Source: Thermaceae bacterium (GTDB lineage: Bacteria > Deinococcota > Deinococci > Deinococcales > Marinithermaceae). Taken from it: a stretch of DNA of 13,526 nt. A program made the position numbers and the translations under genes. Below, piece by piece: positions 1 through 7,107 of this stretch (position 1 is its first letter; each line of letters opens with the position of its first letter). The stretch is from contig JALSJG010000190.1 of NCBI GenBank assembly GCA_026989475.1, forward strand, positions 1 to 13,526. Reading direction: 5' to 3'. The notes under the pieces were generated by a model. The model saw nothing but the letters and a program-made list of their open reading frames with translations. It was not told where the DNA came from and did no database searches.

Positions 1-363
1 ATGATCCGCCGCCGCGTCGGGCGCGTGATCAACGTCGCGAGCGTCTCCGGGCTGCTCGGGACCCCGGGCCAGGCCAACTACGCCGCCGCCAAAGCGGGCC
101 TGATCGGGTTCACGAGGAGCGTGGCCAAGGAGTACGCGAAACGGGGGGTCACCGTCAACGCGGTTGCGCCCGGCTTCATCGAGACCGACATGACCGCCGC
201 CCTCCCCGAGGCGGTGCGAAAGGAGTACCTCGCCCAGATCCCCGCCGGCCGCTTCGGACGCCCGGAGGAGGTGGCGAAACTCGTCGCCTTCCTCGCCAGC
301 GACGACGCCGCCTACATCACCGGGCAGACGATCTGCATCGACGGCGGGCTGACCCCCCACTAA
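1..363 (+). CDS. fabG: 3-oxoacyl-[acyl-carrier-protein] reductase FabG (3' part, start outside the window)
   Basis: C-terminal 120 residues of the SDR-family enzyme that uses NADPH to reduce 3-oxoacyl-ACP to 3-hydroxyacyl-ACP in cytosolic type II fatty-acid synthesis. The visible part carries the catalytic Ser (S14 in NVASVSG) and the YAAAK signature (Y27, K31), with the same Ser-to-Tyr spacing as E. coli S138/Y151/K155. The substrate-loop motif NAVAPGFIETDMT and the C-terminal motif YITGQTICIDGG follow. The first ATG at base 1 corresponds to an internal Met just before strand beta5, so about 125 N-terminal residues, including the Rossmann TGxxxGIG motif, lie upstream of the window. The frame ends with TAA at 361-363, 35 bases before acpP, and the fabG-acpP-fabF order confirms the assignment over other SDR enzymes. 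Confidence 0.96.
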   Translation: MIRRRVGRVINVASVSGLLGTPGQANYAAAKAGLIGFTRSVAKEYAKRGVTVNAVAPGFIETDMTAALPEAVRKEYLAQIPAGRFGRPEEVAKLVAFLASDDAAYITGQTICIDGGLTPH

Positions 364-379
364 GACCGCGTGGTAGAAT
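349..379 (+). promoter_or_regulatory. Putative acpP promoter
   Basis: TAGAAT at 374-379 matches five of six bases of the -10 consensus, and CTGACC at 349-354 is a weak -35 with a long 19-base gap. A start site near 386 would leave a leader of only about 13 bases, which still holds the acpP SD site GGAGG (388-392). It would give acpP extra transcription over fabG, which fits the high demand for the carrier protein. Prediction by eye only. Confidence 0.45.
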
Positions 380-398
380 CCCCCTTCGGAGGCAGCTT

Positions 399-632
399 AT
401 GGACGTGTTCGAAAAGGTGAAAGCGGTCATCGTAGAAAAGCTCGACGTCGAGGCCGAGAAGGTGACCCCCGAGGCCCGCTTCATCGAGGACCTGGGCGCC
501 GACAGCCTGGACATCGTCGAGCTGATCATGGGGCTTGAGGACGAGTTCGGCCTGGAGATCTCCGACGAAGAGGCGGAGAAGATCCGCACCGTCGGCGACG
601 CGGTCGAGTTCATCAAGGCCCGGCTCGGCTAG
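399..632 (+). CDS. acpP: Acyl carrier protein AcpP
   Basis: A 77-residue acidic protein, the usual length for bacterial ACP. It carries growing acyl chains on a 4'-phosphopantetheine arm in the cytosol. The attachment site is Ser36 in the motif DLGADSLDIVEL, preceded by a helix I rich in Glu/Lys and followed by the helix II/III signature FGLEISDEEAEKI. The ATG at 399 is preceded by GGAGG (388-392) with a six-base gap, so the start is well supported. It lies between fabG and fabF: the stop TAG at 630-632 is one base from the fabF ATG, so the two are almost certainly translated from the same mRNA. Nothing is unusual in the sequence. Confidence 0.98.
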   Translation: MDVFEKVKAVIVEKLDVEAEKVTPEARFIEDLGADSLDIVELIMGLEDEFGLEISDEEAEKIRTVGDAVEFIKARLG

Positions 633-633
633 G

Positions 634-1875
634 ATGCCCCGCGTCGTCATCACCGGCCTCGGCCCGGTGACCCCGATCGGCGTGGGCGCCGAGGCCTTCC
701 ACCGGGCCCAGCTCGCGGGCAAGAGCGGGGTCCGGCGGATCACCCGCTACGACCCCGACGCCTATAAGCTCCCGGTCAGGATCGCCGCCGAGACCGACGT
801 CGAGGTCGAGGCCTACCTCGACAAAAAGGAGATCCGGCGGCTCGACCGCTTCGTCCAGCTCGCCCTCATCGGCGCCGAGCTCGCGATCCAGGACGCCGGG
901 CTCGACCTCGACGCCCTCGACAAGACCCGGATCGGCACCCTGATCGGCAGCGGGATCGGCGGGATCCAGACCTGGGAGGACCAGTTCAAGGTCTACTTCG
1001 AGCGCGGCCCCCACCGCCTCTCCCCCTTCTTCATCCCCATGGTCATCGCCAACATGGCGAGCGGCCACGTGGCGATGAAGTACGGGCTGATGGGCCCCTC
1101 GAGCACCGTGGTCACCGCCTGCGCCACCGGCACCGACGCGGTGGGGAACGCCTACCGCATCCTGAAGGCGGGCCTCGCCGACGTGATGCTCACCGGCGGC
1201 ACCGAGGCGGCGGTGACCCCGATGGCGATCGGGGGCTTCGCGGTGATGAAGGCGCTCTCCACCCGGAACGACGAGCCCGAACGCGCCTCCCGCCCCTTCA
1301 CCAAAAGCCGGGACGGCTTCGTCCTCGGCGAAGGGGCCGGCATTTTGGTGCTCGAGACCCTGGAGCACGCAAAGAAGCGCGGGGCCAAGATCTACGCCGA
1401 GGTCGTGGGCTTTGGCCAGAGCGCCGACGCCCACCACATCACCGAACCCCACCCGGAGGGGCTCGGGGCGGTGCTCGCGATCGAGGCGGCGCTTAGAGAA
1501 GCCGGGGTCGCCCCCGAGGAAGTGGGCTACGTCAACGCCCACGGCACCAGCACCCCCTACAACGACCGCGTCGAGGTGCTCGCCCTCAAGAAGGTCTTCG
1601 GCGAGCACGCGAAGAAGCTCGCGGTCTCCTCCACCAAGTCGATGACCGGCCACCTGCTCGGGGCGGCGGGCGCGGTGGAGGCGATCGCCACCGCCCAGGC
1701 GCTTGATCGCGGGGTGCTCCCGCCCACCATCAACTACGACGACCCCGACCCCGAGCTCGACCTCGACTTCGTCCCCAACGAGCCCCGCGAGGTCCAGGTG
1801 GAGTACGCCCTCTCGAACTCCTTTGCCTTTGGCGGTCAGAACGCCGTACTACTCCTGAAGCGGTTTTCCGGTTAA
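634..1875 (+). CDS. fabF: 3-oxoacyl-[acyl-carrier-protein] synthase II (KAS II) FabF
   Basis: 413-residue condensing enzyme that joins malonyl-ACP to a growing acyl-ACP, releasing CO2. The thiolase-fold Cys-His-His triad falls at Cys163 (TACATG), His303 (NAHGTST) and His340 (SMTGHLLGAAG), the same numbers as in E. coli FabF, which also fixes the start at the ATG at 634. The N-terminus PRVVITGLGPVTPIG and the C-terminal SNSFAFGGQNAVL motif are typical. A longer open frame reaching back into acpP is not needed and would add a non-homologous stretch. No real SD site precedes the ATG; being one base from the acpP stop, translation is probably by coupling. The stop TAA sits inside the perfect palindrome at 1868-1879. 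Confidence 0.98.
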   Translation: MPRVVITGLGPVTPIGVGAEAFHRAQLAGKSGVRRITRYDPDAYKLPVRIAAETDVEVEAYLDKKEIRRLDRFVQLALIGAELAIQDAGLDLDALDKTRIGTLIGSGIGGIQTWEDQFKVYFERGPHRLSPFFIPMVIANMASGHVAMKYGLMGPSSTVVTACATGTDAVGNAYRILKAGLADVMLTGGTEAAVTPMAIGGFAVMKALSTRNDEPERASRPFTKSRDGFVLGEGAGILVLETLEHAKKRGAKIYAEVVGFGQSADAHHITEPHPEGLGAVLAIEAALREAGVAPEEVGYVNAHGTSTPYNDRVEVLALKKVFGEHAKKLAVSSTKSMTGHLLGAAGAVEAIATAQALDRGVLPPTINYDDPDPELDLDFVPNEPREVQVEYALSNSFAFGGQNAVLLLKRFSG

Positions 1876-1892
1876 CCGGCCGGGTGTATACT
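1864..1892 (+). promoter_or_regulatory. Putative metK promoter
   Basis: TATACT at 1887-1892 matches five of six bases of the -10 consensus. A TTTCCG-like -35 (1865-1870) stands 16 bases upstream and is poor. Transcription would begin near 1899, giving a metK leader of roughly 47 bases that includes the hairpin at 1908-1927 and the SD site. metK could therefore be transcribed independently of the fab genes. Confidence 0.5.
1868..1879. repeat. Perfect 12-bp palindrome over the fabF stop codon
   Basis: CCGGTTAACCGG is its own reverse complement and spans the last codons and TAA of fabF. It lies 7 bases upstream of the metK -10-like box, across the -35/spacer region, where an operator would act. 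No regulator is identified, and palindromes of this size occur by chance in a window this long. Confidence 0.4.
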
Positions 1893-1907
1893 CCAAAGTC
1901 GCCAAGC

Positions 1908-1931
1908 CGGGCCCCCGGAGGGGCCCGTTTT
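1908..1931 (+). terminator. GC-rich hairpin with short T run before metK
   Basis: A perfect 8-bp stem, CGGGCCCC (1908-1915) pairing with GGGGCCCG (1920-1927), with loop CGGA, is followed at once by TTTT (1928-1931). It could end the fab transcript, or act as an attenuator in the metK leader, because it lies downstream of the putative metK promoter. The T run is short, so termination may be partial. The SD site begins two bases after the T run. Confidence 0.55.
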
Positions 1932-1932
1932 G

Positions 1933-1940
1933 AAGGAGGT
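1933..1940 (+). promoter_or_regulatory. Strong Shine-Dalgarno site deciding the metK GTG start
   Basis: AAGGAGGT is a full complement to the 16S rRNA 3' end, five bases upstream of GTG at 1946. It is the strongest ribosome binding site in the window and supports the GTG start, whose downstream residues KLVTSESVTEGHPDK match the family N-terminus. Confidence 0.85.
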
Positions 1941-1945
1941 AGGGA

Positions 1946-3121
1946 GTGAAGCTGGTAACCTCGGAATCGGTCACCGAAGGACACCCCGACAAGCTCGCCG
2001 ACCGGATCTCCGACGCGATCCTCGACGCCATGCTGGCCCAGGACCCGGCGGCCCGGGTCGCCGCCGAGACCCTGGTGACCACCGGGCTCGTCTTCGTCGC
2101 CGGCGAGATCACCACCAAGGGCTACGTGGACATCCCCGGCCTGGTGCGCAAGACCGTGAAGGACGTCGGTTACACCCGGGCCAAATACGGCTTCGACGGC
2201 GATACCTGCGCGGTGCTCACCGCGATCGACGAACAGAGCCCGGACATCGCCGGCGGGGTCAACCTCGCCTACGAGGTGCGGGTGGAGAAGTCCACCGACC
2301 CCAACGACCGCCTGGGGGCCGGCGACCAGGGGCTGATGTACGGATTCGCCACCACCGAGACCGAGGAGCTGATGCCGCTTCCCATCACCCTGGCCCACCG
2401 CCTCACCATGCGGCTCGCCGAGGCCCGCAAGACCCAGGAGATCCCCTACCTCCGGCCCGACGGCAAGTCCCAGGTCACCGTGGTCTACGAAGGGGACAAG
2501 CCCCTTTTCGTCAAGACCGTGGTGGTCTCCACCCAGCACTCCCCCGAAGTCGACCTCGAGCAGATCCGCGAGGACGTGATCGAGAAGGTGGTCAAAAGGG
2601 CGATCCCCGAAGAGTACCTCCGCCCGGAGACCGAGTACCTGATCAACCCCTCGGGCAAGTTCGTCCTCGGCGGCCCCCACGCCGACACCGGCCTTACCGG
2701 CCGCAAGATCATCGTGGATACCTACGGCGGGGTGGTGCCCCACGGTGGCGGGGCGTTCTCCGGCAAGGACCCCACCAAGGTGGACCGCTCGGCCAGCTAC
2801 TACGCCCGCTACATGGCCAAGAACATGGTGGCCGCCGGGCTCGCGGAGCGCATCCTGGTAGAGCTCGCCTACGCCATCGGCAAAGCGCGGCCCGTCTCGA
2901 TCCGGGTGGAGTCCTTCGGAACCGGCAAACTGCCCGACGAGAAGCTCACCGAGATCGCCCGCGAGGTCTTCGACCCCCGGCCGGCGGCGATCATCGAGGA
3001 GCTCGACCTGCTCCGACCGATCTACACCCCGACCTCGGCCTACGGCCACTTCGGCCGCCCGGGCTTTCCCTGGGAGGAAACCCCCAGGGTGGAAGAGCTG
3101 CAAAGGCAGGCAGGGCTTTAA
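1946..3121 (+). CDS. metK: S-adenosylmethionine synthase MetK
   Basis: 391-residue enzyme that makes S-adenosylmethionine from methionine and ATP, releasing phosphate and pyrophosphate; a homotetramer in the cytosol in known cases. Family signatures are present: GHPDK (residues 12-16, with the catalytic His13 and Mg2+-binding Asp15), GAGDQG (124-129) of the first PROSITE motif, and the glycine-rich phosphate loop GGGAFSGKD (267-275). DTGLTGRKI precedes the loop. Length fits the family (about 380-400). It starts with GTG behind a near-perfect SD site. It follows fabF by 70 bases but probably has its own promoter. Its TAA stop overlaps the stop of the convergent GGDEF gene, leaving no space for a terminator between them. 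Confidence 0.98.
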   Translation: MKLVTSESVTEGHPDKLADRISDAILDAMLAQDPAARVAAETLVTTGLVFVAGEITTKGYVDIPGLVRKTVKDVGYTRAKYGFDGDTCAVLTAIDEQSPDIAGGVNLAYEVRVEKSTDPNDRLGAGDQGLMYGFATTETEELMPLPITLAHRLTMRLAEARKTQEIPYLRPDGKSQVTVVYEGDKPLFVKTVVVSTQHSPEVDLEQIREDVIEKVVKRAIPEEYLRPETEYLINPSGKFVLGGPHADTGLTGRKIIVDTYGGVVPHGGGAFSGKDPTKVDRSASYYARYMAKNMVAAGLAERILVELAYAIGKARPVSIRVESFGTGKLPDEKLTEIAREVFDPRPAAIIEELDLLRPIYTPTSAYGHFGRPGFPWEETPRVEELQRQAGL

Positions 3122-4194
3122 TCGGCTCGCTCGACCCGACCCTTTCCCCGGGCCTTCGCACGGTACATCGCGCGATCGGCGCGCGCTACGAGGCTTTCCG
3201 CATCCTCTCCCGGTCGCAGGGTGGCGACCCCGAAGCTCGCGGAGAGGGAAATTCCCTCGGGGGAAAGGGTCTTGATCTGCTGGCAGAGACGATCCGCCAG
3301 GGCGAGCGCGTCCTGCTCATCCTTACCCTCGAGCACAACCAAAAACTCCTCGCCCCCCCACCGGCCCAGGGGATCCCCCTTGCGAAAGTGCCGCTGCAGG
3401 GCCTCGGCAAGCTCCTTCAGCACGCGGTCCCCGCTCCAGTGCCCCCAGCGGTCGTTGATCTGCTTAAAATCATCCAGGTCGAACAGGATGATCGAAAGCG
3501 GTCGCCCCTCCCGTCGCGCCCGGTACACCGCCTGCTCCAGAAGAAACTGCATGGCACGGCGGTTCGGAAGCCCGGTCAACCCGTCGGTGCGCGCGAGCCG
3601 CTGGGCGTAGGCGAGCCAAACGTGGCTCAGCGAAAGGAGGGACGCGACCCCCAAGGTGACCAGCCCGGCGGAGTGAAACTGCACCCACTGGTTCACCACC
3701 GGCGTCTGATAGGACCAGGCGTAGGCCAGGCTGGTCAGTAAAAAGAGCCCCCAGATACCGCCCGCGATGAGCAGGGCGAGCTTCCGGGGATAGAGCAAGA
3801 ACGCCGAAACGTACGCGGGGTACGCCCAGTACCCTACCTCGCTGTAACGGCCGTGGCGGGCGTAGTACTCAAAGTGCTGGTAGGCGAAGGAAACGAGAAG
3901 GTAGCCGAGGTACGCCAGGAACAGGCTGCGGGCGACGGTCACGGTATGGTCGGGATGCCTCAGGATGACCAGGTAGCCGAGGGCAAAAAGACCCGCGAGC
4001 AGCGGCAACCCCACCGCGTCCACCGGGCTCACGATCCGACCGTGGGCCCGCAGGTCGAGCGCGATCGCCAGCAGCACCGCGATCAGCACCAAGGGCAGGA
4101 TCCAGAGGGTCGCGCGTCGCAGGTGCTCCGAACGAAGCTCCTCGAGCTCCCGCTCGACCAAGGTCCGGGCCTCGAGATCCCGAGCGAACTCCAC
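3118..4194 (-). CDS. Membrane-anchored GGDEF-domain diguanylate cyclase
   Basis: About 358 residues counted from the GTG at 4194. After a charged N-terminal helix come about six hydrophobic segments (roughly 29-47, 58-78, 89-106, 122-135, 138-160, 173-196), which form a membrane sensor region of no type I recognise. A GGDEF domain follows (200-355) with DGLTGLPNRR (204-213), metal-binding Asp239 in FDLDDFK, the active-site motif GGEEF (280-284) and, five residues before it, RKGD (271-274), an intact RxxD product-inhibition site. It should therefore make cyclic di-GMP from two GTP and be feedback-inhibited. The start is uncertain: a TTG at 4221 would add nine residues but has no SD site and poor codons, whereas GTG 4194 follows the purine-rich GGAAAGGGGGG. 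The gene lies 74 bases downstream of pntB on the same strand. Confidence 0.9.
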   Translation of the reverse strand: MEFARDLEARTLVERELEELRSEHLRRATLWILPLVLIAVLLAIALDLRAHGRIVSPVDAVGLPLLAGLFALGYLVILRHPDHTVTVARSLFLAYLGYLLVSFAYQHFEYYARHGRYSEVGYWAYPAYVSAFLLYPRKLALLIAGGIWGLFLLTSLAYAWSYQTPVVNQWVQFHSAGLVTLGVASLLSLSHVWLAYAQRLARTDGLTGLPNRRAMQFLLEQAVYRARREGRPLSIILFDLDDFKQINDRWGHWSGDRVLKELAEALQRHFRKGDPLGRWGGEEFLVVLEGKDEQDALALADRLCQQIKTLSPEGISLSASFGVATLRPGEDAESLVARADRAMYRAKARGKGRVERAD

Positions 4195-4222
4195 CCCCAG
4201 CCCCCCTTTCCGCCTATCCAAA

Positions 4223-4228
4223 AGGGTA
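4223..4228 (-). promoter_or_regulatory. Possible -10 box for the GGDEF gene
   Basis: TACCCT on the minus strand would give a start site near 4216 and a leader of about 22 bases before the GTG at 4194, with the purine-rich GGAAAGGGGGG inside it. No -35 is evident and no terminator is seen between pntB and this point, so read-through from the pnt operon is also possible. Confidence 0.3.
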
Positions 4229-4268
4229 CCAAGGAGCGTGGATCAGGGGGCGGGATTCTGCACACCGC

Positions 4269-5621
4269 TCAGTACTGCTTGATCGCCTGCACCAGCTTGG
4301 TGACCACGTCCTTGGCGTCGCCGAAGAGCATACGAGTGTTCGGCCGGTAGAAGAGCTCGTTCTCGATGCCGGCGAATCCCTTGCCCCGGCCGCGCTTGAC
4401 CACGATCACGTTCTTGGCCTTGTCCACGTCGAGGATCGGCATGCCGTATAGGGGGCTCCCCTCCCGTCGGGCGGCGGGGTTGACCACGTCGTTGGCGCCG
4501 ATGACCAGGGCGACGTCCGCGGTCTCGAACTCGGGGTTGATCTCGTCGAGGTCGAAGAGCTTGTCATACGGCACCCCGGCCTCGGCGAGGAGCACGTTCA
4601 TGTGCCCGGGCATCCGTCCGGCCACCGGGTGGATGGCAAACTTCACCTCGACCCCGCGCTTTTCCAGCTCGTCCATGAGCTCCTTGATCTTGTGCTGGGC
4701 CTGGGCCACCGCCATCCCGTAGCCGGGCACGATGATCACCTTGCCGGCGTAAGCCATGAGGGCGGCGGCGTCCTCGAGGCCGATCTCCTTCATCTCGCCC
4801 TCGACCGGGCCCTCCTCCTCCACCGCGCCGAACGCGCCGAAGAGCACGTTCGCGAGCGAGCGGTTCATCGCCTTGGCCATCAGCTGGGTGAGCAGGGTAC
4901 CGGCGGCCCCCACCACCGTGCCCGCCACCATCAGCGCCGGCTGGATGAGGGCGATCCCCTCAAAGCCCACCGCGAGCCCGGTGAAGGCGTTGTAGAGGCT
5001 GATCACCACCGGCATGTCGGCGCCGCCGATGGGGAGGGTCATGAGCACGCCGAAGGCGAGGGCCAGGAGGAAGAAGAGGACGATCAGCGAGACCGCCGGC
5101 TTGAAGATCAGCACGATGCCGAGGATTACGGTGACCGCCAGCCAGACCAGGTTGAAGGTCTGCTGACCGGGGAAGGTGATGGGCCGCTCCCTCATCAGGC
5201 CCTGGAGCTTGGCGAAGGCGACGAGCGAGCCGGAGAAGCTCACCGCGCCGATCAGCCCGCCGAGTACCGCGAGGGCGGCGAAGGCGGGGCTGAGCTCGCC
5301 CTTCAAAAGCTCCACCGCGGCGATGGTGCCGGCGGCGCCGCCCCCCATGCCGTTGTAGATCGCCACCATCTGGGGCATGTCGGTCATGGCGACGACCTTG
5401 GCCGCCCACCAGGCGACGGCGCCGCCCAGGACCAGGGCCACCACCATCAGCCCGAGGTTTTGCATCCCCGGCCAGAGGAAGGTGGCGAGCACCGCCACCG
5501 CCATCGCGATCCCGGCGTAGACCACGCCCTTCCGGGCGGTCCTCGGGTGGCTCATCTGCTTGAGGGCGTAGATGAACGCGACCGCGGTCAGGAAGTAGAT
5601 CGCTTGGATGAACCAGGTCAT
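4269..5621 (-). CDS. pntB: Proton-translocating NAD(P) transhydrogenase subunit beta PntB
   Basis: 450-residue subunit. Residues 1 to about 265 are a hydrophobic membrane domain (part of domain II, about nine helices) with motifs such as TDMPQMVAIYNGMGGGAAG and GGADMPVVISLYNAFTGLAVGF, which line the proton path. Residues 285-450 form the NADP(H)-binding domain III: GYGMA (300-304), GANDVVNP (375-382) and the lid-like KRGRGKGFAGIENELF (409-424). With PntA1 and PntA2 it couples hydride transfer from NADH to NADP+ to proton entry at the plasma membrane. Its length equals the T. thermophilus subunit. Its ATG overlaps the pntA2 stop in ATGA (5618-5621), a sign of translational coupling. The TGA stop is at 4269-4271, and no clear terminator follows. 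Confidence 0.97.
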   Translation of the reverse strand: MTWFIQAIYFLTAVAFIYALKQMSHPRTARKGVVYAGIAMAVAVLATFLWPGMQNLGLMVVALVLGGAVAWWAAKVVAMTDMPQMVAIYNGMGGGAAGTIAAVELLKGELSPAFAALAVLGGLIGAVSFSGSLVAFAKLQGLMRERPITFPGQQTFNLVWLAVTVILGIVLIFKPAVSLIVLFFLLALAFGVLMTLPIGGADMPVVISLYNAFTGLAVGFEGIALIQPALMVAGTVVGAAGTLLTQLMAKAMNRSLANVLFGAFGAVEEEGPVEGEMKEIGLEDAAALMAYAGKVIIVPGYGMAVAQAQHKIKELMDELEKRGVEVKFAIHPVAGRMPGHMNVLLAEAGVPYDKLFDLDEINPEFETADVALVIGANDVVNPAARREGSPLYGMPILDVDKAKNVIVVKRGRGKGFAGIENELFYRPNTRMLFGDAKDVVTKLVQAIKQY

Positions 5622-5917
5622 GCCGGGCCCCCCTTCTTCTTCTCAAACATCTCGAGCATCCGCTCGGTGACGGCGTAGCCGCCGGCGGCGTTGGCCGCCC
5701 CAAGGAGCACGCCGAAGAAGCCGATCGCCTGCTCCAAGGGGGTCTGGGCGTGCCCCAGTGCGAACATCGCCCCCACCACCACCACGCCGTGGATGAAGTT
5801 CGACCCCGACATCAGCGGCGTGTGGAGGATGACCGGCACTCGGCTGATCACCTCGTAGCCGGTGAACGCCGCCAGCATGAAGATGTAGAGGGTGGTCCAA
5901 AAACCCAGCTCGATCAT
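5618..5917 (-). CDS. pntA2: NAD(P) transhydrogenase subunit alpha 2 PntA2 (membrane part)
   Basis: 99-residue membrane protein with three hydrophobic helices (about 5-27, 38-55, 62-84) and the typical motif TPLMSGSNFIHG (33-44) before the second helix. It corresponds to the C-terminal membrane portion of one-chain PntA and joins PntB to form the proton channel (domain II). The short positively charged tail after helix 3 is expected on the cytoplasmic side. It overlaps pntA1 upstream and pntB downstream by four bases each (ATGA at 5914-5917 and 5618-5621), so the three chains are probably made in fixed ratio. The split arrangement is normal for Thermus and many alphaproteobacteria. Confidence 0.95.
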   Translation of the reverse strand: MIELGFWTTLYIFMLAAFTGYEVISRVPVILHTPLMSGSNFIHGVVVVGAMFALGHAQTPLEQAIGFFGVLLGAANAAGGYAVTERMLEMFEKKKGGPA

Positions 5918-7056
5918 GCCTCGCCTCCCTCAAGGAGCACCCGCGTAGGCTCGTGCTTGACCTCGCCGTCCCATACGAGCACGCTACTCGCCAGGATCTC
6001 GTCCTCCCAGTCGGGGGAGAGCGCCTTGCCCTCCTGGGCCAGGAGCGAGACGAAGTTGTAGAGGTTCCGGGCGTACATCTCGGAGGCGTGCACCGGGAGC
6101 TCGGAGGGTAGGTTCACCGGGCCGTAGATCGTCACCCCGTGGTGAACGATCTTCTCCCCCGCCTGGGTGAGCTCGCAGTTGCCCCCGGACTCGGCGGCCA
6201 GGTCCACGATCACCGAACCCGGCTTCATCCGCTCCACCATCTCCCGGGTGACGATCCGGGGGGCGGGCCTGCCCGGGACCTGGGCGGTGGTGATCACCAC
6301 GTCGGCGCGGGCGACGGCGTCGGCCACCATCTGCTTCTCTTTCTCCTTTTCCTCGGGGGTGAGCTCGCGGGCGTAGCCGCCCTCGGCCTCGGCATCGATG
6401 TCGAGCTCCAGAAACCGGGCCCCGAGACTCCTAACCTGCTCGCCGGCCGCCCGCCGCACGTCGAAGGCCTCGACGATCGCCCCGAGGCGCTTCGCGGTGG
6501 CGATCGCCTGAAGCCCGGCGACGCCGGCGCCGATCACGAAGACGAGGGCCGGGCGGATGGTGCCGGCGGCGTAGGTCAGCATGGGGAAGAACTTCGGGGC
6601 AAGGTCGGCGGCGAGCACGCCCGCCTTGTAGCCGGCCACCGAGGCCTGGCTGCTTAGGACGTCCATCGCCTGGGCACGGGTGATGCGGGGGATGAGCTCG
6701 AGCGCAAAGGCGTTCACCCTGCGCTCGGCCAGCCGCTTCACCCGCTCGGGGTAGCGGTGGGGCTGCATGAAGCCCACCACCACCGCCCCCTCCCTCATCA
6801 AGTCCACTTCCTCCTCGCCCGGGGGCTGGATCTTGAGGACGAGGTCGGCCTCGGGGTAGAGGGCTTCCTTCCCATCGACCAGCTTCGCCCCCGCCGCCTC
6901 GTAGGCGGCGTCCGGGTAGTAGGCCCCCTCGCCCGCGCCCCTTTCCACCCAGACCTCGTAGCCCTCCCGCTTCATGCGGGCCACGACGTCGGGGACGAGC
7001 GCGACCCTGCGCTCGCCGGGCACGGTCTCCTTGGGCACCGCCACGCGTATCGCCAT
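5914..7056 (-). CDS. pntA1: NAD(P) transhydrogenase subunit alpha 1 PntA1 (NAD-binding part)
   Basis: 380-residue soluble subunit (domain I) of the AlaDH/PNT family, binding NAD(H) at the inner face of the membrane. The N-terminal domain starts with VAVPKETVPGERRVALVPD. The RQD loop that contacts the nicotinamide is visible as R124, Q129 and D132. The Rossmann fold has GAGVAG at 176-181 and an acidic residue, D199, suited to the NAD ribose. The mobile-loop region TTAQVPGRPAPRIV (about 256-269) is present. Transhydrogenase rather than alanine dehydrogenase is shown by pntA2 and pntB directly downstream. The ATG at 7056 has SD AGGAGGGG (7063-7070 on the minus strand) six bases away, and a perfect TATAAT lies just upstream. 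Confidence 0.97.
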   Translation of the reverse strand: MAIRVAVPKETVPGERRVALVPDVVARMKREGYEVWVERGAGEGAYYPDAAYEAAGAKLVDGKEALYPEADLVLKIQPPGEEEVDLMREGAVVVGFMQPHRYPERVKRLAERRVNAFALELIPRITRAQAMDVLSSQASVAGYKAGVLAADLAPKFFPMLTYAAGTIRPALVFVIGAGVAGLQAIATAKRLGAIVEAFDVRRAAGEQVRSLGARFLELDIDAEAEGGYARELTPEEKEKEKQMVADAVARADVVITTAQVPGRPAPRIVTREMVERMKPGSVIVDLAAESGGNCELTQAGEKIVHHGVTIYGPVNLPSELPVHASEMYARNLYNFVSLLAQEGKALSPDWEDEILASSVLVWDGEVKHEPTRVLLEGGEA

Positions 7057-7062
7057 TGCGAT

Positions 7063-7090
7063 CCCCTCCTAAAGCACCAGGGGGATTATA
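7063..7090 (-). promoter_or_regulatory. pnt operon promoter (-10) and SD site
   Basis: On the minus strand TATAAT (7085-7090) is a perfect -10 box. The -35 position (7108-7113, reading AATGTA) is poor. Transcription would start near 7078, giving a leader of about 22 bases that contains the SD site AGGAGGGG (7063-7070). This is the best -10 match in the window and would drive pntA1-pntA2-pntB and perhaps the GGDEF gene. Confidence 0.65.
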
Positions 7091-7107
7091 CCGGCGGGCT
7101 TTAGGGG

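Noticed and set aside
1..3. ATG at base 1 as the start of fabG
   Set aside because: It aligns with an internal Met of FabG; the Rossmann N-terminal half would be missing, so the gene simply begins outside the window.
613..1653. Long open frame on the minus strand opposite fabF (346 codons)
   Set aside because: It mirrors fabF, is rich in Gly/Ala/Asp/His/Val with no recognisable motif, and is a known effect of strong G/C third-position bias.
1893..1945. SAM riboswitch upstream of metK
   Set aside because: Only about 50 bases are available, with one simple hairpin; no known SAM-binding class fits.
3068..3089. 7-bp inverted repeat (CCCTGGG...CCCAGGG) near the end of metK, as a terminator for the GGDEF gene
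   Set aside because: No T run follows on either strand, and it lies in conserved coding sequence of metK.
1730..3103. 457-codon minus-strand open frame opposite metK
   Set aside because: It runs antisense to the confidently identified metK and has the biased, motif-free composition of a shadow frame.
1930..3741. 603-codon plus-strand open frame across metK and the GGDEF gene
   Set aside because: It overlaps two well-supported genes in another frame, is almost only Arg/Gly/Pro in its first half, and has no family motif.
4195..4221. TTG at 4221 as the start of the GGDEF gene
   Set aside because: No SD site or suitably spaced -10 box serves it, and the nine extra codons are atypical; still possible, so noted in the feature.
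4602..5678. 358-codon plus-strand open frame opposite pntB
   Set aside because: Composition dominated by His, Glu, Asp and Gly is typical of antisense frames over GC-rich membrane-protein genes; pntB on the other strand is certain.
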